A stretch of 53,453 nucleotides of DNA from Herbaspirillum sp. ASV7 (GCF_016429215.1 NZ_JAELUH010000034.1:1-53453); one strand, 5' to 3'. Shown: positions 10,170-21,109, counted from the stretch's first letter. Notes: generated from the sequence alone by a model not told the origin. A program made the numbers and translations.

Positions 10170-10649
10170 GGATGTGCTCTTCCCTCTAACAACGACTGTG
10201 TGATGCTGACATCGGCCGGCAGTGCGGATCGCCGGCGCGCGCTCCAGGTGTTTCCCTCGTGACAGGCCTTCAGCATGATTCATGCCTGCTGCCCGCGCAG
10301 TCTCTTCGGCTCGACGCAACGGGCAAGCATCCTGCGCAGCGACCGGAAACCGGGCACCGCGACGAGATCTTTTTTGTTAGTTTTTTGTTATTGATTCTTA
10401 CTGCCTGCCGACGCGTCAGCCCCCGGGCTATTCACGTCGACACGCCACCGACCTGCGCCATCTTTACGCAATGACCGGCGTGGCGCATCTTAGAAGAGCG
10501 TAGCATGGGCAAGCCAATGCTTTGTGAGCATGCCCATATGTTAGTTTTGCATAGTTATTGGATCATCAAAACCTGGCTGGCGGCGCCCCGAATTGGGGCA
10601 GAAAGTCGGGGTCTCCACGGTGCGCCAAACCTCACGAAAACTGGAACCC
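10170..10649. other. Intergenic region between chemoreceptors 2 and 3
   Basis: 480 bp without a convincing gene. It holds T-rich tracts around 10370-10395, a 7-bp inverted repeat (10505-10511 with 10531-10537) enclosing a smaller hairpin, and a 5-bp hairpin GCCCC-GAATT-GGGGC at 10585-10599. These could end chemoreceptor 3 transcription, but no U-run follows. I see no clear promoter for chemoreceptor 2. Confidence 0.5.
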
Positions 10650-12650
10650 TCAGCCGGATGCCAGCGCCAGCATCTGCGCGCTCCCGGCCAGCCTGCCGGC
10701 GGGCAGCGCCGCGCCTGTCTCACCGGTGCGGAAGACGCTGACCGCCTCCCATAAGCGCTCGGCCTGTTGCTGCAGGCTTTCGGCTGCGGCTGCCGCCTGC
10801 TCCACCAGCGCGGCATTCTGCTGGGTGATCGATTCCATCTCGGTGATGGCGTCGTTGACCTGGCCGATACCGATGCTCTGCTCCTGGCTGGCGTGGGTGA
10901 TCTCGTTCATGATGCCCGCCACCTGGCGCACCGAACTGACGATCTCGCTCATGGTCACCCCGGCCTCGTCGACCAGCTTGCCGCCGGCATCGACCTTCTC
11001 CACCGAGTCACCGATGAGCTGCTTGATCTCCTTGGCGGCGCTGGCGCTGCGTTGGGCCAGCGAACGCACCTCGGAGGCAACGACCGCGAAGCCGCGCCCC
11101 TGCTCGCCGGCGCGGGCCGCCTCCACGGCCGCATTCAAGGCCAGGATATTGGTCTGGAAGGCAATGCCATCGATGACGCTGATGATGTCGACGATGCGAC
11201 GCGAGCTCTCCTTGATCTGCGCCATCGTCTGCACCACGTCGCCGACCACCTCCCCGCCGCGCTCGGCCAGGCGAGAGGCAGAGCCGGCCAGCTGGTCGGC
11301 CTGGCGTGCGTTCTCGGCATTGTGTTGCACGGTCGAGGTGAGCTCTTCCATGGCGCTGGCGGTTTCCTCCAGGCTGGAAGCCTGGGACTCGGTACGGCGC
11401 GACAGGTCGGCATTGCCCGTGGCGATCTCGCGCGAGGCATGCTGAATCACCTCGACGCTGGTCCGCACGTCAGCCACGATCCCGCCCAGGCTCCCGGTCA
11501 TGGCATTGAGCGAGCCCAGCAGTTGCGCCGACTCGTCGCGCCCGCTGACCGCGCTGCGTACGGTCAGGTCATAGTCGGCCACGCGCCGGGCCATGTCGGC
11601 CGAAGCCAGGATGGGACGCGTGACCGAACGCGTGATCAGTACGCCCAGCCAGGCCACCAGCAAGGCCAGCAGCACGATGCTGCCCAGTACCGTGAGTTGC
11701 TGGCGGCGCAGGGCCGCGTTCTGCTGCTCCAGCTGTGCTGCCAGGACTTCGGTGGCCTGGCTGATGGCCTTGAACTGTTCATCGATGGCAGCCGTGAATT
11801 GCTTGAAATAGGCGTCCGAAGGGAAACTCAGTTCCTGCGGCAGCAAGACCTGTTCACGGGCCAGGGTGATGGCATCGTTGCCCAGCCGGTTGGCGTGGTC
11901 GAAGCTGGCGCCCAGCGCAGCACCGATGGCGGCATTGGCGGCGACGCTCTTGGCGAAGGACTTGCTGGCTGCATCGAGCCGCTCGCGGGCCCGCTCCAGC
12001 ATGGCCACCAGCTCCAGCCGGTCCTCGCGCCGGATCTCCTTCTTCAGCAGCAGGGCCGCGCCACGAGCGCGGGCACGCCCGAGGTCTTCCGTCATCTGTG
12101 GCATGGCGATGAAGGCGGCGTTGATCAGCTGGGTACTGTCGAAGTCGGGATCGATCGTGTAGTGGTAATGATCGAGCAGGCGCTCGTTGAGATCGAACAG
12201 GGCTGTGATGACCGCGCTGTGGGCCGCAAAGCTGTCAGCGGCCCCCAGGGATCTGGCAGCCACGGCATCACGCACCTTGTTCCAGGCCTGCTGCTGCGCC
12301 TTGAGCAACCCTGCGGTCTGGGGATCATCCTGCTGCAACGGGGCCAGGCTTTCGCCCAGGACCTGCAGCGCCTGGTCCACCTCACGGGCCTTGCCCTCGC
12401 GCGCGGTCGCCACGTCGCTCGCACCGCTGAGCATGACATTGGCCATGCCACGATGCTGCTGCATCAGTTGCACGGCGCGCAAGAGACGGCGCACCGGCTC
12501 CACGCCTGCGATCTCCTGCTTCTTGAAACTGATCACGCGTTCCGCATTGCTGACGAACAATATCGTGGGTACGCCGAAGAGGATGAGCCCCAGCAAACCC
12601 AGCAAGGCAAACTTCTGCCCAAGTTTCAAATTGGCAAGCAACTGTCCCAT
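10650..12650 (-). CDS. Methyl-accepting chemotaxis protein 3 (large helical sensor, no tether)
   Basis: 666-residue chemoreceptor with a longer N-terminal sensor: TM1 about residues 11-33, then about 280 residues of mostly helical periplasmic sequence containing LMQQHRGMANVMLSG, reminiscent of nitrate/nitrite-type (NIT) sensor domains. TM2 about 316-338, HAMP and the canonical signalling tip follow. It ends ...MLALASG with no pentapeptide. Two ATGs are six bases apart; the AGAGGGG ribosome-binding site touches the first (12656) but is well spaced from the second (12650), so I chose 12650. The NIT assignment is tentative. Confidence 0.9.
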   Translation of the reverse strand: MGQLLANLKLGQKFALLGLLGLILFGVPTILFVSNAERVISFKKQEIAGVEPVRRLLRAVQLMQQHRGMANVMLSGASDVATAREGKAREVDQALQVLGESLAPLQQDDPQTAGLLKAQQQAWNKVRDAVAARSLGAADSFAAHSAVITALFDLNERLLDHYHYTIDPDFDSTQLINAAFIAMPQMTEDLGRARARGAALLLKKEIRREDRLELVAMLERARERLDAASKSFAKSVAANAAIGAALGASFDHANRLGNDAITLAREQVLLPQELSFPSDAYFKQFTAAIDEQFKAISQATEVLAAQLEQQNAALRRQQLTVLGSIVLLALLVAWLGVLITRSVTRPILASADMARRVADYDLTVRSAVSGRDESAQLLGSLNAMTGSLGGIVADVRTSVEVIQHASREIATGNADLSRRTESQASSLEETASAMEELTSTVQHNAENARQADQLAGSASRLAERGGEVVGDVVQTMAQIKESSRRIVDIISVIDGIAFQTNILALNAAVEAARAGEQGRGFAVVASEVRSLAQRSASAAKEIKQLIGDSVEKVDAGGKLVDEAGVTMSEIVSSVRQVAGIMNEITHASQEQSIGIGQVNDAITEMESITQQNAALVEQAAAAAESLQQQAERLWEAVSVFRTGETGAALPAGRLAGSAQMLALASG

Positions 12651-12820
12651 CGTCATCCCCTCTCTGTTTGGCCCCGCGCTCCCCTGCCCCTACGTAACCA
12701 TAAATTCAATGCGCAATGCGACTTTTGAGTTTTAGCAAATTCCGTTCCACAAGCAAGACTCGTCTGCATGACATGTACGTGCGGTGACGAAATCTCGTCC
12801 TCTACGGGACCGGTGAAATA

Positions 12821-12874
12821 GAGCGGAAATTGCGAGCGGAAATTGCAGCGAAAGAAACAACGAAGGAAACAACG
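12821..12874. repeat. Two adjacent short tandem duplications
   Basis: GAGCGGAAATTGC occurs twice in tandem (12821-12833, 12834-12846). Immediately after, a 12-bp unit (AAAGAAACAACG / AAGGAAACAACG) also occurs twice. They are non-coding and adjacent to the terminator of the lipid operon. No function is evident; replication slippage is the simplest origin. Confidence 0.7.
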
Positions 12875-12876
12875 AC

Positions 12877-12907
12877 AAAAGCGGCGATGCCAGCCGGCAT
12901 CACCGCT
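12877..12907 (-). terminator. Intrinsic terminator of the olsB-plcP-GT4 operon
   Basis: On the minus strand a 12-bp stem (AGCGGTGATGCC / GGCATCGCCGCT, one U-G pair) with a GGCT loop is followed by TTTTGTCGTT. It lies 37-67 bp after the glycosyltransferase stop codon. Confidence 0.85.
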
Positions 12908-12943
12908 TCTGTTCCTGGATATGATGGGAGGAAATGCGTCCTG

Positions 12944-13993
12944 CTAGCGCGATTCCGGTGCCGGCTTGATGGCAGCCATCGTGCCTGGCGCGACCTGGTG
13001 CGCCAGGTGCAGGTGCTGCAGGAATTGCTGGGTGGCCGCCTCCCAGGAGCGGCTGCGCGCATGGGCGCGTACCGCTTCCTTGTCCAGCGCGAGGGCCTGC
13101 AGGCAGGCCTGCCTGAGGTCCTGGTTGAGCACGCCCGAGACGCCGTTGGCGACCACATCGATCGGTCCTTCAACCGGATAGGCCGCTACCGGGACGCCGC
13201 AGGCCATGGCCTCCAGCAGCACCAGACCGAAGGTATCGGTCTTGCTGGGGAACACGAAGACGTCAGCGCAGTTGTAATAGGCCGGCAATTCATCCTGCCC
13301 CTTGGCCCCCAGGAAGCGTACCTGGGGATAGCGCTGCGTCAGCTCTTCCAGCTGCGGGCCATCGCCCACTACCCACTTGGTGCCGGGCAGGTCGAGCTTG
13401 AGAAAGGCCTCGATATTCTTTTCCACCGCCACCCGCCCCACATACACGAACAGCGGGCGCTCGATGCAGGCATGGTCTTCCACTGCCGGCCGGAAATGTT
13501 CGGTATCGACGCCGCGGCCCCACAGCACGACATTGCGGAAGCCCTGCTGCTCCAGCGCCAGCTTCATGGCCGGGGTAGGCACCATGATGGCTTCGGAGCG
13601 ACCGTGGAACCAGCGCAGCAGGCGATAGGTGATGGCCTTGGGCAGGAACTTGCGCGCGGCCAGGTATTCCGGGAAGCGGGTGTGATAGGCGGTGGTGAAG
13701 CCGAGCTTGTGGCGCAGGCAATAGCGCCGTGCGGCCAGCCCCATCGGGCCTTCGGTGGCGATATGGATGCAGTCGGGCTGGAAGCCCTCCAGCGCCGCTG
13801 AAATGCGCGCATAAGGCTGATAGGCCAGCCGGATCTCGGGATAGGTGGGGCAGGCGAAGGTGCGGAAATCACGCGGCGACAACAGCAGAACTTCGTGTCC
13901 CAGAGCGCGCAGGCAACGCACCGTGGCACGCAGCGTGTTGACTACGCCGTTGACTTGCGGCTCACCCGCGTCGCTGATGATAGCAATGCGCAT
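12944..13993 (-). CDS. GT4 glycosyltransferase, probable diacylglycerol glycosyltransferase (Agt-like)
   Basis: 349-residue GT-B fold enzyme. The N-terminal half starts MRIAIISDAGEPQVNGVVNT and has the segment HIATEGPMGLAARRYC then FTTAYHTRFPEY. The C-terminal nucleotide-sugar half has YVGRVAVEKN, VGDGPQLEEL and the donor-binding loop FPSKTDTFGLVLLEAMACG. This pattern matches the family often annotated GDP-mannose-dependent mannosyltransferase, which includes the Agt enzymes that glycosylate diacylglycerol in phosphate-starved bacteria. It lies 53 bp after the plcP-like gene, the same pairing as known plcP-agt loci. The sugar donor is unknown. The start is the ATG at 13993; upstream in-frame sequence is the antisense of plcP. 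Confidence 0.85.
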   Translation of the reverse strand: MRIAIISDAGEPQVNGVVNTLRATVRCLRALGHEVLLLSPRDFRTFACPTYPEIRLAYQPYARISAALEGFQPDCIHIATEGPMGLAARRYCLRHKLGFTTAYHTRFPEYLAARKFLPKAITYRLLRWFHGRSEAIMVPTPAMKLALEQQGFRNVVLWGRGVDTEHFRPAVEDHACIERPLFVYVGRVAVEKNIEAFLKLDLPGTKWVVGDGPQLEELTQRYPQVRFLGAKGQDELPAYYNCADVFVFPSKTDTFGLVLLEAMACGVPVAAYPVEGPIDVVANGVSGVLNQDLRQACLQALALDKEAVRAHARSRSWEAATQQFLQHLHLAHQVAPGTMAAIKPAPESR

Positions 13994-14046
13994 AACTTGT
14001 ATAAGCGGTAAAAACGGAATCAATCTGTTGCGATCCGGCAGCGGCC

Positions 14047-14949
14047 TCAGACCGGTACCAGGTCGCGGGCGGCATGCCGTGCTTCCTTGGCGGCACGCTT
14101 CAACTGCATGATCTCCTGCCACGACACCAGGCGCAGCTCGCCGCTGGGATCTTCCACCAGCGCCGAGAGGCTTTCTACCCAGTCGCCGTCGTTGCAGTAG
14201 GTCACGCCGCCGATGTCGCGGATCTCGGCCTTGTGGATGTGGCCGCAGATGACGCCGTCCAGGCCCTTCTTGCGGGCCTCGTCGGCCAGCGCGTCCTCGA
14301 AGGAGGTGATGTAGTTCACCGCGTTCTTGACCTTGGATTTCAGGTATTGCGAGAGCGACCAGTAAGGCAGGCCGGCACGGGCGCGCCAGCTGTTGAACCA
14401 CTGGTTGAACTTGAGGATCATGGTGTAGAGCGAGTCGCCCACGTAGGCCAGCCACTTGGCGCAGGCGATGACGCCGTCGAAACGGTCGCCGTGCAGCACC
14501 AGCATGCGACGGCCATCGGCAGTGACGTGGACCAGCTCGTCGCGGATCTTGATGCCGCCGAAGTCGAGGTCGATGAACTGGCGGATCACTTCGTCGTGGT
14601 TGCCCGGCACGAAGACCACGTTGGTGCCCTTCTTGGCCTTCTTCAGGACGGTCTGCACCACGTTGTTGTGGCTCTGGTCCCAGTACCAGCGACGCTTCAA
14701 CTGCCAGCCGTCGATGATGTCGCCCACCAGGTAGAGCGTGTCGGACTCGGTGGCGCGCAGGAACTCCAGCAGGCGCTCGGCCTGGCAGCCGGTGGTGCCG
14801 AGGTGGATGTCGGAGATCCAGATGGTACGGAAGCGCAGCGGATCGCGCCGCGCCTCGTCCTCACCCTGCTCGGCATCCTGGTCGTGCTGGGAACCCAGGC
14901 CGGCGAACAGCCCCTGGGCCTTGTCCATGAACTGTTCGCGTGGCTTCAT
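14047..14949 (-). CDS. plcP: Metallophosphoesterase, PlcP-like phospholipase C (LpxH-family)
   Basis: 300-residue calcineurin-type phosphoesterase. All dimetal motifs are present: DIH (47-49), GDIID (76-80), GNHDE (116-120), HGD (153-155) and GHIH (236-239). The opening ISDIHLGTTGCQAERLLEF and the long tail after the core resemble PlcP of rhizobia, which hydrolyses phosphatidylcholine/PE to diacylglycerol during phosphate limitation. Automated annotation usually calls this family UDP-2,3-diacylglucosamine diphosphatase. The ATG overlaps the olsB stop as ATGA, so it is translationally coupled. Neighbours favour the phospholipase role: diacylglycerol made here could feed the next-door glycosyltransferase. 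Function inferred, not shown. Confidence 0.85.
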   Translation of the reverse strand: MKPREQFMDKAQGLFAGLGSQHDQDAEQGEDEARRDPLRFRTIWISDIHLGTTGCQAERLLEFLRATESDTLYLVGDIIDGWQLKRRWYWDQSHNNVVQTVLKKAKKGTNVVFVPGNHDEVIRQFIDLDFGGIKIRDELVHVTADGRRMLVLHGDRFDGVIACAKWLAYVGDSLYTMILKFNQWFNSWRARAGLPYWSLSQYLKSKVKNAVNYITSFEDALADEARKKGLDGVICGHIHKAEIRDIGGVTYCNDGDWVESLSALVEDPSGELRLVSWQEIMQLKRAAKEARHAARDLVPV

Positions 14950-15713
14950 GCGGCCCTCGTGTCCTTGAGATAGTGGCGGGCGTAGCGGCTGTCGAGCTTG
15001 GACAACGGCAGCAGCAGGAAGAAGTCCGCCGAGTGGAAATCAGGATCCCAGGCCGGTTCGCCGCAGACCCAGGCACCGCTGCGCAGGTAGCCGCGCAGCA
15101 GCGGCGGGATCTGCGGTTCGATGCCGGCTTCGCGGTCTTCCAGCGGGAACGGCAGGTGCGGCGTGACGCGGTAGTCTGGCGGGGCCAGGTTCTTCTCGCG
15201 GAAGGCGTGGTAGAGGGCGGCGGCATTGTGGCCACCATCGGCCAGGCTGACGCTGGCGCAACCCATGAGGTATTCGCAACGTTCCTTGCGCATGTAGGCG
15301 GCCAGGCCGGCCCACAGCATCATGATCACGCCGCCGCTGCGGTAGTCGGGGTGGATGCATGCACGACCGGCTTCGGCGATGACGCCACGGATGTTGTCCA
15401 GGCGCGAGAGATCGAATTCCTGCTCCGAGTAGAACTTGCCCATGCGGCGCGCGCCGTGCGGGCTGAGCACGCGATAGGTGCCCACCACCGAGAGGGTCTT
15501 GCTGTCGCGCACGATGAGGTGGTCGCAATAGTCATCGAATTCGTCCTTGTCCAGGCCTTCCGGATTGGCCAGGGCCGACAGGTTCATGGCTTCGATGAAG
15601 ACTTTGTAGCGCAGGCGCTGCACTTCACGCACTTCTTCCGGAGTGCTCGCGAGGCTCAAGCTCAGCTTGGAAAAACTCGGGTTGGCATCGGCAGGAATGG
15701 TAAGCAGTCTCAT
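14946..15713 (-). CDS. olsB: OlsB-like N-acyltransferase (GNAT/hemolysin-type), probable lyso-ornithine lipid synthase
   Basis: 255-residue acyltransferase. Motifs typical of OlsB-type ornithine N-acyltransferases are visible: RLRYKVFIEAMN near residue 33, DEFDDYCDHLIVRD, VGTYRVL, and the core EAGRACIHPDYRSGGVIMM (about 130-150) followed by YLMGCASVSLADGG. OlsB transfers a 3-hydroxyacyl chain from ACP to the alpha-amino group of ornithine; OlsA, needed for the second acyl chain, is not in this window. The frame could extend upstream, but the ATG at 15713 begins the conserved protein. It is the first gene of the operon with plcP and the GT4 enzyme. An N-acyl amino acid synthase is the main alternative. 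Confidence 0.82.
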   Translation of the reverse strand: MRLLTIPADANPSFSKLSLSLASTPEEVREVQRLRYKVFIEAMNLSALANPEGLDKDEFDDYCDHLIVRDSKTLSVVGTYRVLSPHGARRMGKFYSEQEFDLSRLDNIRGVIAEAGRACIHPDYRSGGVIMMLWAGLAAYMRKERCEYLMGCASVSLADGGHNAAALYHAFREKNLAPPDYRVTPHLPFPLEDREAGIEPQIPPLLRGYLRSGAWVCGEPAWDPDFHSADFFLLLPLSKLDSRYARHYLKDTRAA

Positions 15714-16220
15714 GCATGGTCCTTTATGGTGATAAGTGAAGAGGATGAATGAACATCGACGTTTGCTGCCCACCGGAAACTGCCCGGTTTCGCATCGATT
15801 TCCAAACCACTCCCCTTCAAAACAGCGCCGTTTCCGAAACAAGACGATTTTTTGTTCAACACACTTCGGGAAACGGCCAATGTCCCCGGGATAACGCTGC
15901 ACAGACTAACGAGCGATTGTTTCACCCACATGACGATTGCAGTGTCTTTGGCGGTGCAGCAACAAGTGCGCTGCGGGCGTTACAATGGCGTGACAGAAAG
16001 TCATGGAAGCAGCCAAACGCAGCGCCCGGAGACACCCGCATCGGGACGGTGGTGCTGCACGAGTACAGGGAAACGGGCCGCAGGGCCCGAGGAATCTTTC
16101 GATGCGCTGTCCATCGAAACCATGGATTGAAGACCGGCCCGCTGGCCACCCGCACGCATACGGGCGGCAGAGCCGGTCCAGCTTTGCAATGTCCGTCAAC
16201 TCGAAACATAAAGGAAAGCC
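15714..16220. other. Divergent intergenic region olsB / bdhA
   Basis: 507 bp with no convincing gene; it should hold the promoters of both flanking units. On the minus strand CTGTCACGCCATTGTAA (15980-15996) has one good PhoB half-site and one poor half 11 bp away, about 270 bp before olsB. A small GC-rich hairpin lies near 16075-16091. The bdhA ribosome-binding site (AAAGGAAAG) ends the region. No clean promoter stands out. Confidence 0.5.
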
Positions 16221-17003
16221 ATGTTACTCAAGGATAAAGTCGCCCTCATCACCGGTTCGGCCAGCGGCATCGGCAAGGAAATCGCGGTCGAATACGCCAA
16301 GCAGGGCGCCAAGGTCGTCATCGCCGACCTGGCGCTGGATGCCGCCAAGGCCACCGCCGAGGAAATCGCCAAGTCCGGCGGCACCGCCATGGCCGTGGCC
16401 ATGAACGTGACCGACGAAACCCAGGTCGACAAGGGCGTGGCCGATGCGGTCAATACCTATGGCGGCCTGGACATCATGATCAGCAATGCCGGCATCCAGA
16501 TCATCAGCCCGGTGGCCGAGCTGTCGCTGGAGAACTGGCGCAAGATGCTGGCGATCCACCTGGACGGCGCCTTCCTGACCACGCGTGCAGCCATGAAGGC
16601 GATGATCAAGCAGGGTCGTGGCGGCGCCATCATCTACATGGGATCGGTGCACTCCCACCTGGCCTCGCCGCTCAAGGCACCCTACGTGACAGCCAAGCAC
16701 GGCCTGCTGGGCCTGGCCAAGACGGTGGCCAAGGAAGGCGCCAAGGACAAGATCCGCACCAATGTCATCTGTCCGGGCTTCGTGCGCACGCCGCTGGTGG
16801 AAAAGCAGATCCCCGAGCAGGCCAAGGAGTTCGGCATCAGCGAAGAGGAAGTCATCAAGAAGATCATGCTCAAGGACACCGTCGATGGTGAATTCACCAC
16901 CACCCAGGATGTGGCCCAGACGGCGGTGTTCCTGGCGGCCTTCCCGACCAATGCGCTGACGGGACAGTCAGTGGTGGTCAGCCACGGCTGGCATATGCAG
17001 TAA
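16221..17003 (+). CDS. bdhA: D-3-hydroxybutyrate dehydrogenase
   Basis: 260-residue short-chain dehydrogenase that oxidises D-3-hydroxybutyrate to acetoacetate with NAD+, a step in use of stored polyhydroxybutyrate. The cofactor motif [11 protein letters not shown] is at residues 11-21, NAG at about 89-91, the catalytic Ser in [12 protein letters not shown], and the YVTAKHG Tyr/Lys pair follows. The C-terminus SHGWHMQ is typical of this family. AAAGGAAAG precedes the ATG. A hairpin follows the stop, then an AraC-type regulator on the same strand that may be related functionally. Confidence 0.93.
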   Translation: MLLKDKVALITGSASGIGKEIAVEYAKQGAKVVIADLALDAAKATAEEIAKSGGTAMAVAMNVTDETQVDKGVADAVNTYGGLDIMISNAGIQIISPVAELSLENWRKMLAIHLDGAFLTTRAAMKAMIKQGRGGAIIYMGSVHSHLASPLKAPYVTAKHGLLGLAKTVAKEGAKDKIRTNVICPGFVRTPLVEKQIPEQAKEFGISEEEVIKKIMLKDTVDGEFTTTQDVAQTAVFLAAFPTNALTGQSVVVSHGWHMQ

Positions 17004-17015
17004 GCCACACCGCAA

Positions 17016-17040
17016 GCGGCGCACCCCCTGGGTGCGCCGC
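17016..17040 (+). terminator. GC-rich hairpin after bdhA
   Basis: An 11-bp inverted repeat (GCGGCGCACCC and its complement) with a 3-nt loop starts 12 bp after the bdhA stop. There is no U-run, so termination would be weak or factor-assisted. It also argues against a start codon for the next gene at the GTG at 17032, which is inside the stem. Confidence 0.65.
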
Positions 17041-17061
17041 GTCGCCAGATTGGTATCGATC

Positions 17062-17796
17062 GTGACCACCCGCCTCCACCTGCGCAGCTACCGTGACGAA
17101 TCACTGGCCCATCACCATGATTTCCCGCAGCTGGTGCTGCCCCTGTCGGGGCGGCTGGAGCTCGACATCGGCGGCCGCCAGGGCTGCGCCGATGCGCTGA
17201 CCGGCGCCTTCGTCGAACCGGGCATGCGCCACGCCACCTGTGCCGGCGGCGACAATCGCTCGCTGGTGCTGGACCTGGCCCCGGCGACGGTCAGCGAGCC
17301 GCAACTGGAGTGGCTGGCGCAGCGGCCCTTCCTGCCGGTGCCGCCGGCGGCAACCAAGCTGGTCGAATTCATGGCCATGACCCTGGCCACCGGACATGCC
17401 GCCCCCTTGCAACACTGGGTACCGCTGCTGCTGGATGCCTTGTCGATGCGCCCGCCGCGCACCGGCTCGCGCCTGCAGCGGATGATGGCGCAGGTGCAGG
17501 CGCGCCTGGATCACCCCTGGACGGTAGCAGACATGGCGGCCGTCGCTGCCATCAGCCCGGGCCGGCTGCACGCCTGGTTCCAGCAGGAACTGCAGAGTTC
17601 CCCCCGTGCCTGGCTGGCCGAGATACGCATGGCGCAGGCCTGCCAGCTGCTGCGCACCAGTTCCCTGCCGCTGGCCGCCGTGGCGCAACGCTGCGGCTAT
17701 GCCGACCAGAGCGTCATGACGCACGCCATGCGCAAGCTGCGCGGCACCACACCGGCGGCCTATCGCAAGAACGATCTGAGCAGCGACGCAGACTGA
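17062..17796 (+). CDS. AraC-family transcriptional regulator
   Basis: About 244 residues: an N-terminal cupin-like sensor (HHHDFPQLVLPLSGRLELDI, GAFVEPGMRHA) and a C-terminal double helix-turn-helix (first helix pair VADMAAVAAISPGRLHAWF, second LAAVAQRCGYADQSVMTHAM, then the closing RGTTPAAYRK). The effector and targets are unknown. The start is uncertain: the GTG at 17062 is chosen because the longer frame would begin inside a hairpin, but no good ribosome-binding site is seen. It follows bdhA on the same strand. Confidence 0.85.
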   Translation: MTTRLHLRSYRDESLAHHHDFPQLVLPLSGRLELDIGGRQGCADALTGAFVEPGMRHATCAGGDNRSLVLDLAPATVSEPQLEWLAQRPFLPVPPAATKLVEFMAMTLATGHAAPLQHWVPLLLDALSMRPPRTGSRLQRMMAQVQARLDHPWTVADMAAVAAISPGRLHAWFQQELQSSPRAWLAEIRMAQACQLLRTSSLPLAAVAQRCGYADQSVMTHAMRKLRGTTPAAYRKNDLSSDAD

Positions 17797-17811
17797 TCCG
17801 CTCGCCAGCCG

Positions 17812-18369
17812 CTAAGGATGTGCGCTACGCAGGCTCTGCACGATATAACGCGAAAAATACGCATAGTCGGGTGTAGGCAGTGCGGCGGTCTTGGCACGGT
17901 CGTCCCAGCGACGCAGGCGCACGGCATCCTGCGCGTAGGGACGTGCAATGAAGGCGGCGGCCTGTTGCGCATCGAAGACTCCTCCCTGCAAGGCCAGGCT
18001 GCGCACCGAATCGGCGGACAAGGCCGCGAAGTAGTCCGGGTCGGATGCACACAGGTAGCGCTTGGCATCCACGTGCAAGGCGATGGGGGCCAGCACGTCT
18101 TCATCGAAGAGCGTGCGCAGGAAAGGCAGGATGCGGTATTGATGCAGGTCGTCGACGCCCGACAGGGTGGGCGTATCACCCAGGTCTTCCAGCATGTGGC
18201 CGAGGTCATGCAGCAGACTGGCCGCGATCAGGCTGGGCGCGGCGCCCTCCTGCTCGGCCAGCAGCGCCGTCTGCAGCGCGTGTTCCAGTTGCGTGACCGG
18301 CTCGCCGGTGTATTGGGTGTGGCCGTGCCGCGCAAACAGCAGGGCGATGTCGTCCAGGCTCAGGGCCAT
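17812..18369 (-). CDS. PhnZ-like HD-domain diiron oxygenase (phosphonate degradation type)
   Basis: 185-residue HD protein of the phosphonate-associated HDIG family. Family residues known from PhnZ line up at a near-constant offset: Tyr20, Glu23, His30, His54-Asp55, His76, His99, Lys103 and Asp156, i.e. all iron ligands and the substrate contacts. PhnZ cleaves the C-P bond of 1-hydroxy-2-aminoethylphosphonate to give phosphate and glycine, after hydroxylation by PhnY. No phnY or phosphonate transporter is visible here, so the substrate is open. The ATG at 18369 has GAGG well placed upstream. A strong Pho box lies 63-81 bp upstream, supporting a role in phosphorus acquisition. Confidence 0.85.
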   Translation of the reverse strand: MALSLDDIALLFARHGHTQYTGEPVTQLEHALQTALLAEQEGAAPSLIAASLLHDLGHMLEDLGDTPTLSGVDDLHQYRILPFLRTLFDEDVLAPIALHVDAKRYLCASDPDYFAALSADSVRSLALQGGVFDAQQAAAFIARPYAQDAVRLRRWDDRAKTAALPTPDYAYFSRYIVQSLRSAHP

Positions 18370-18405
18370 CGTGCGCCTCGCACATGAAGGAAGATCGAGC
18401 CCGCC

Positions 18406-18450
18406 ACTATAGCCCTCGCAGCGGGCGACTCCATGACATCTCGATGACAT
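18406..18450 (-). promoter_or_regulatory. Pho box and -10 upstream of the PhnZ-like gene
   Basis: On the minus strand ATGTCATCGAGATGTCAT (18433-18450) is two perfect 7-bp direct repeats with 11-bp spacing, the classic PhoB operator. TATAGT at 18406-18411 is a plausible -10, about 21 bp from the box, one helical turn further than usual. The site lies between the katG terminator and the gene it would control. Confidence 0.8.
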
Positions 18451-18465
18451 CGACGCCAAAGATGC

Positions 18466-18499
18466 AAAAGAAATCGGCGGACCCGGAGGCCCACCGATT
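18466..18499 (-). terminator. Intrinsic terminator of katG
   Basis: On the minus strand AATCGGTGG pairs with CCGCCGATT (one U-G pair) and is followed by TTTCTTTTGC. It lies 39-72 bp after the katG stop. Confidence 0.85.
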
Positions 18500-18537
18500 C
18501 TTGCTTACGCGCTAGCCGTGAAGGCAGCCCTCGGCGC

Positions 18538-21109
<2,572 letters not shown>

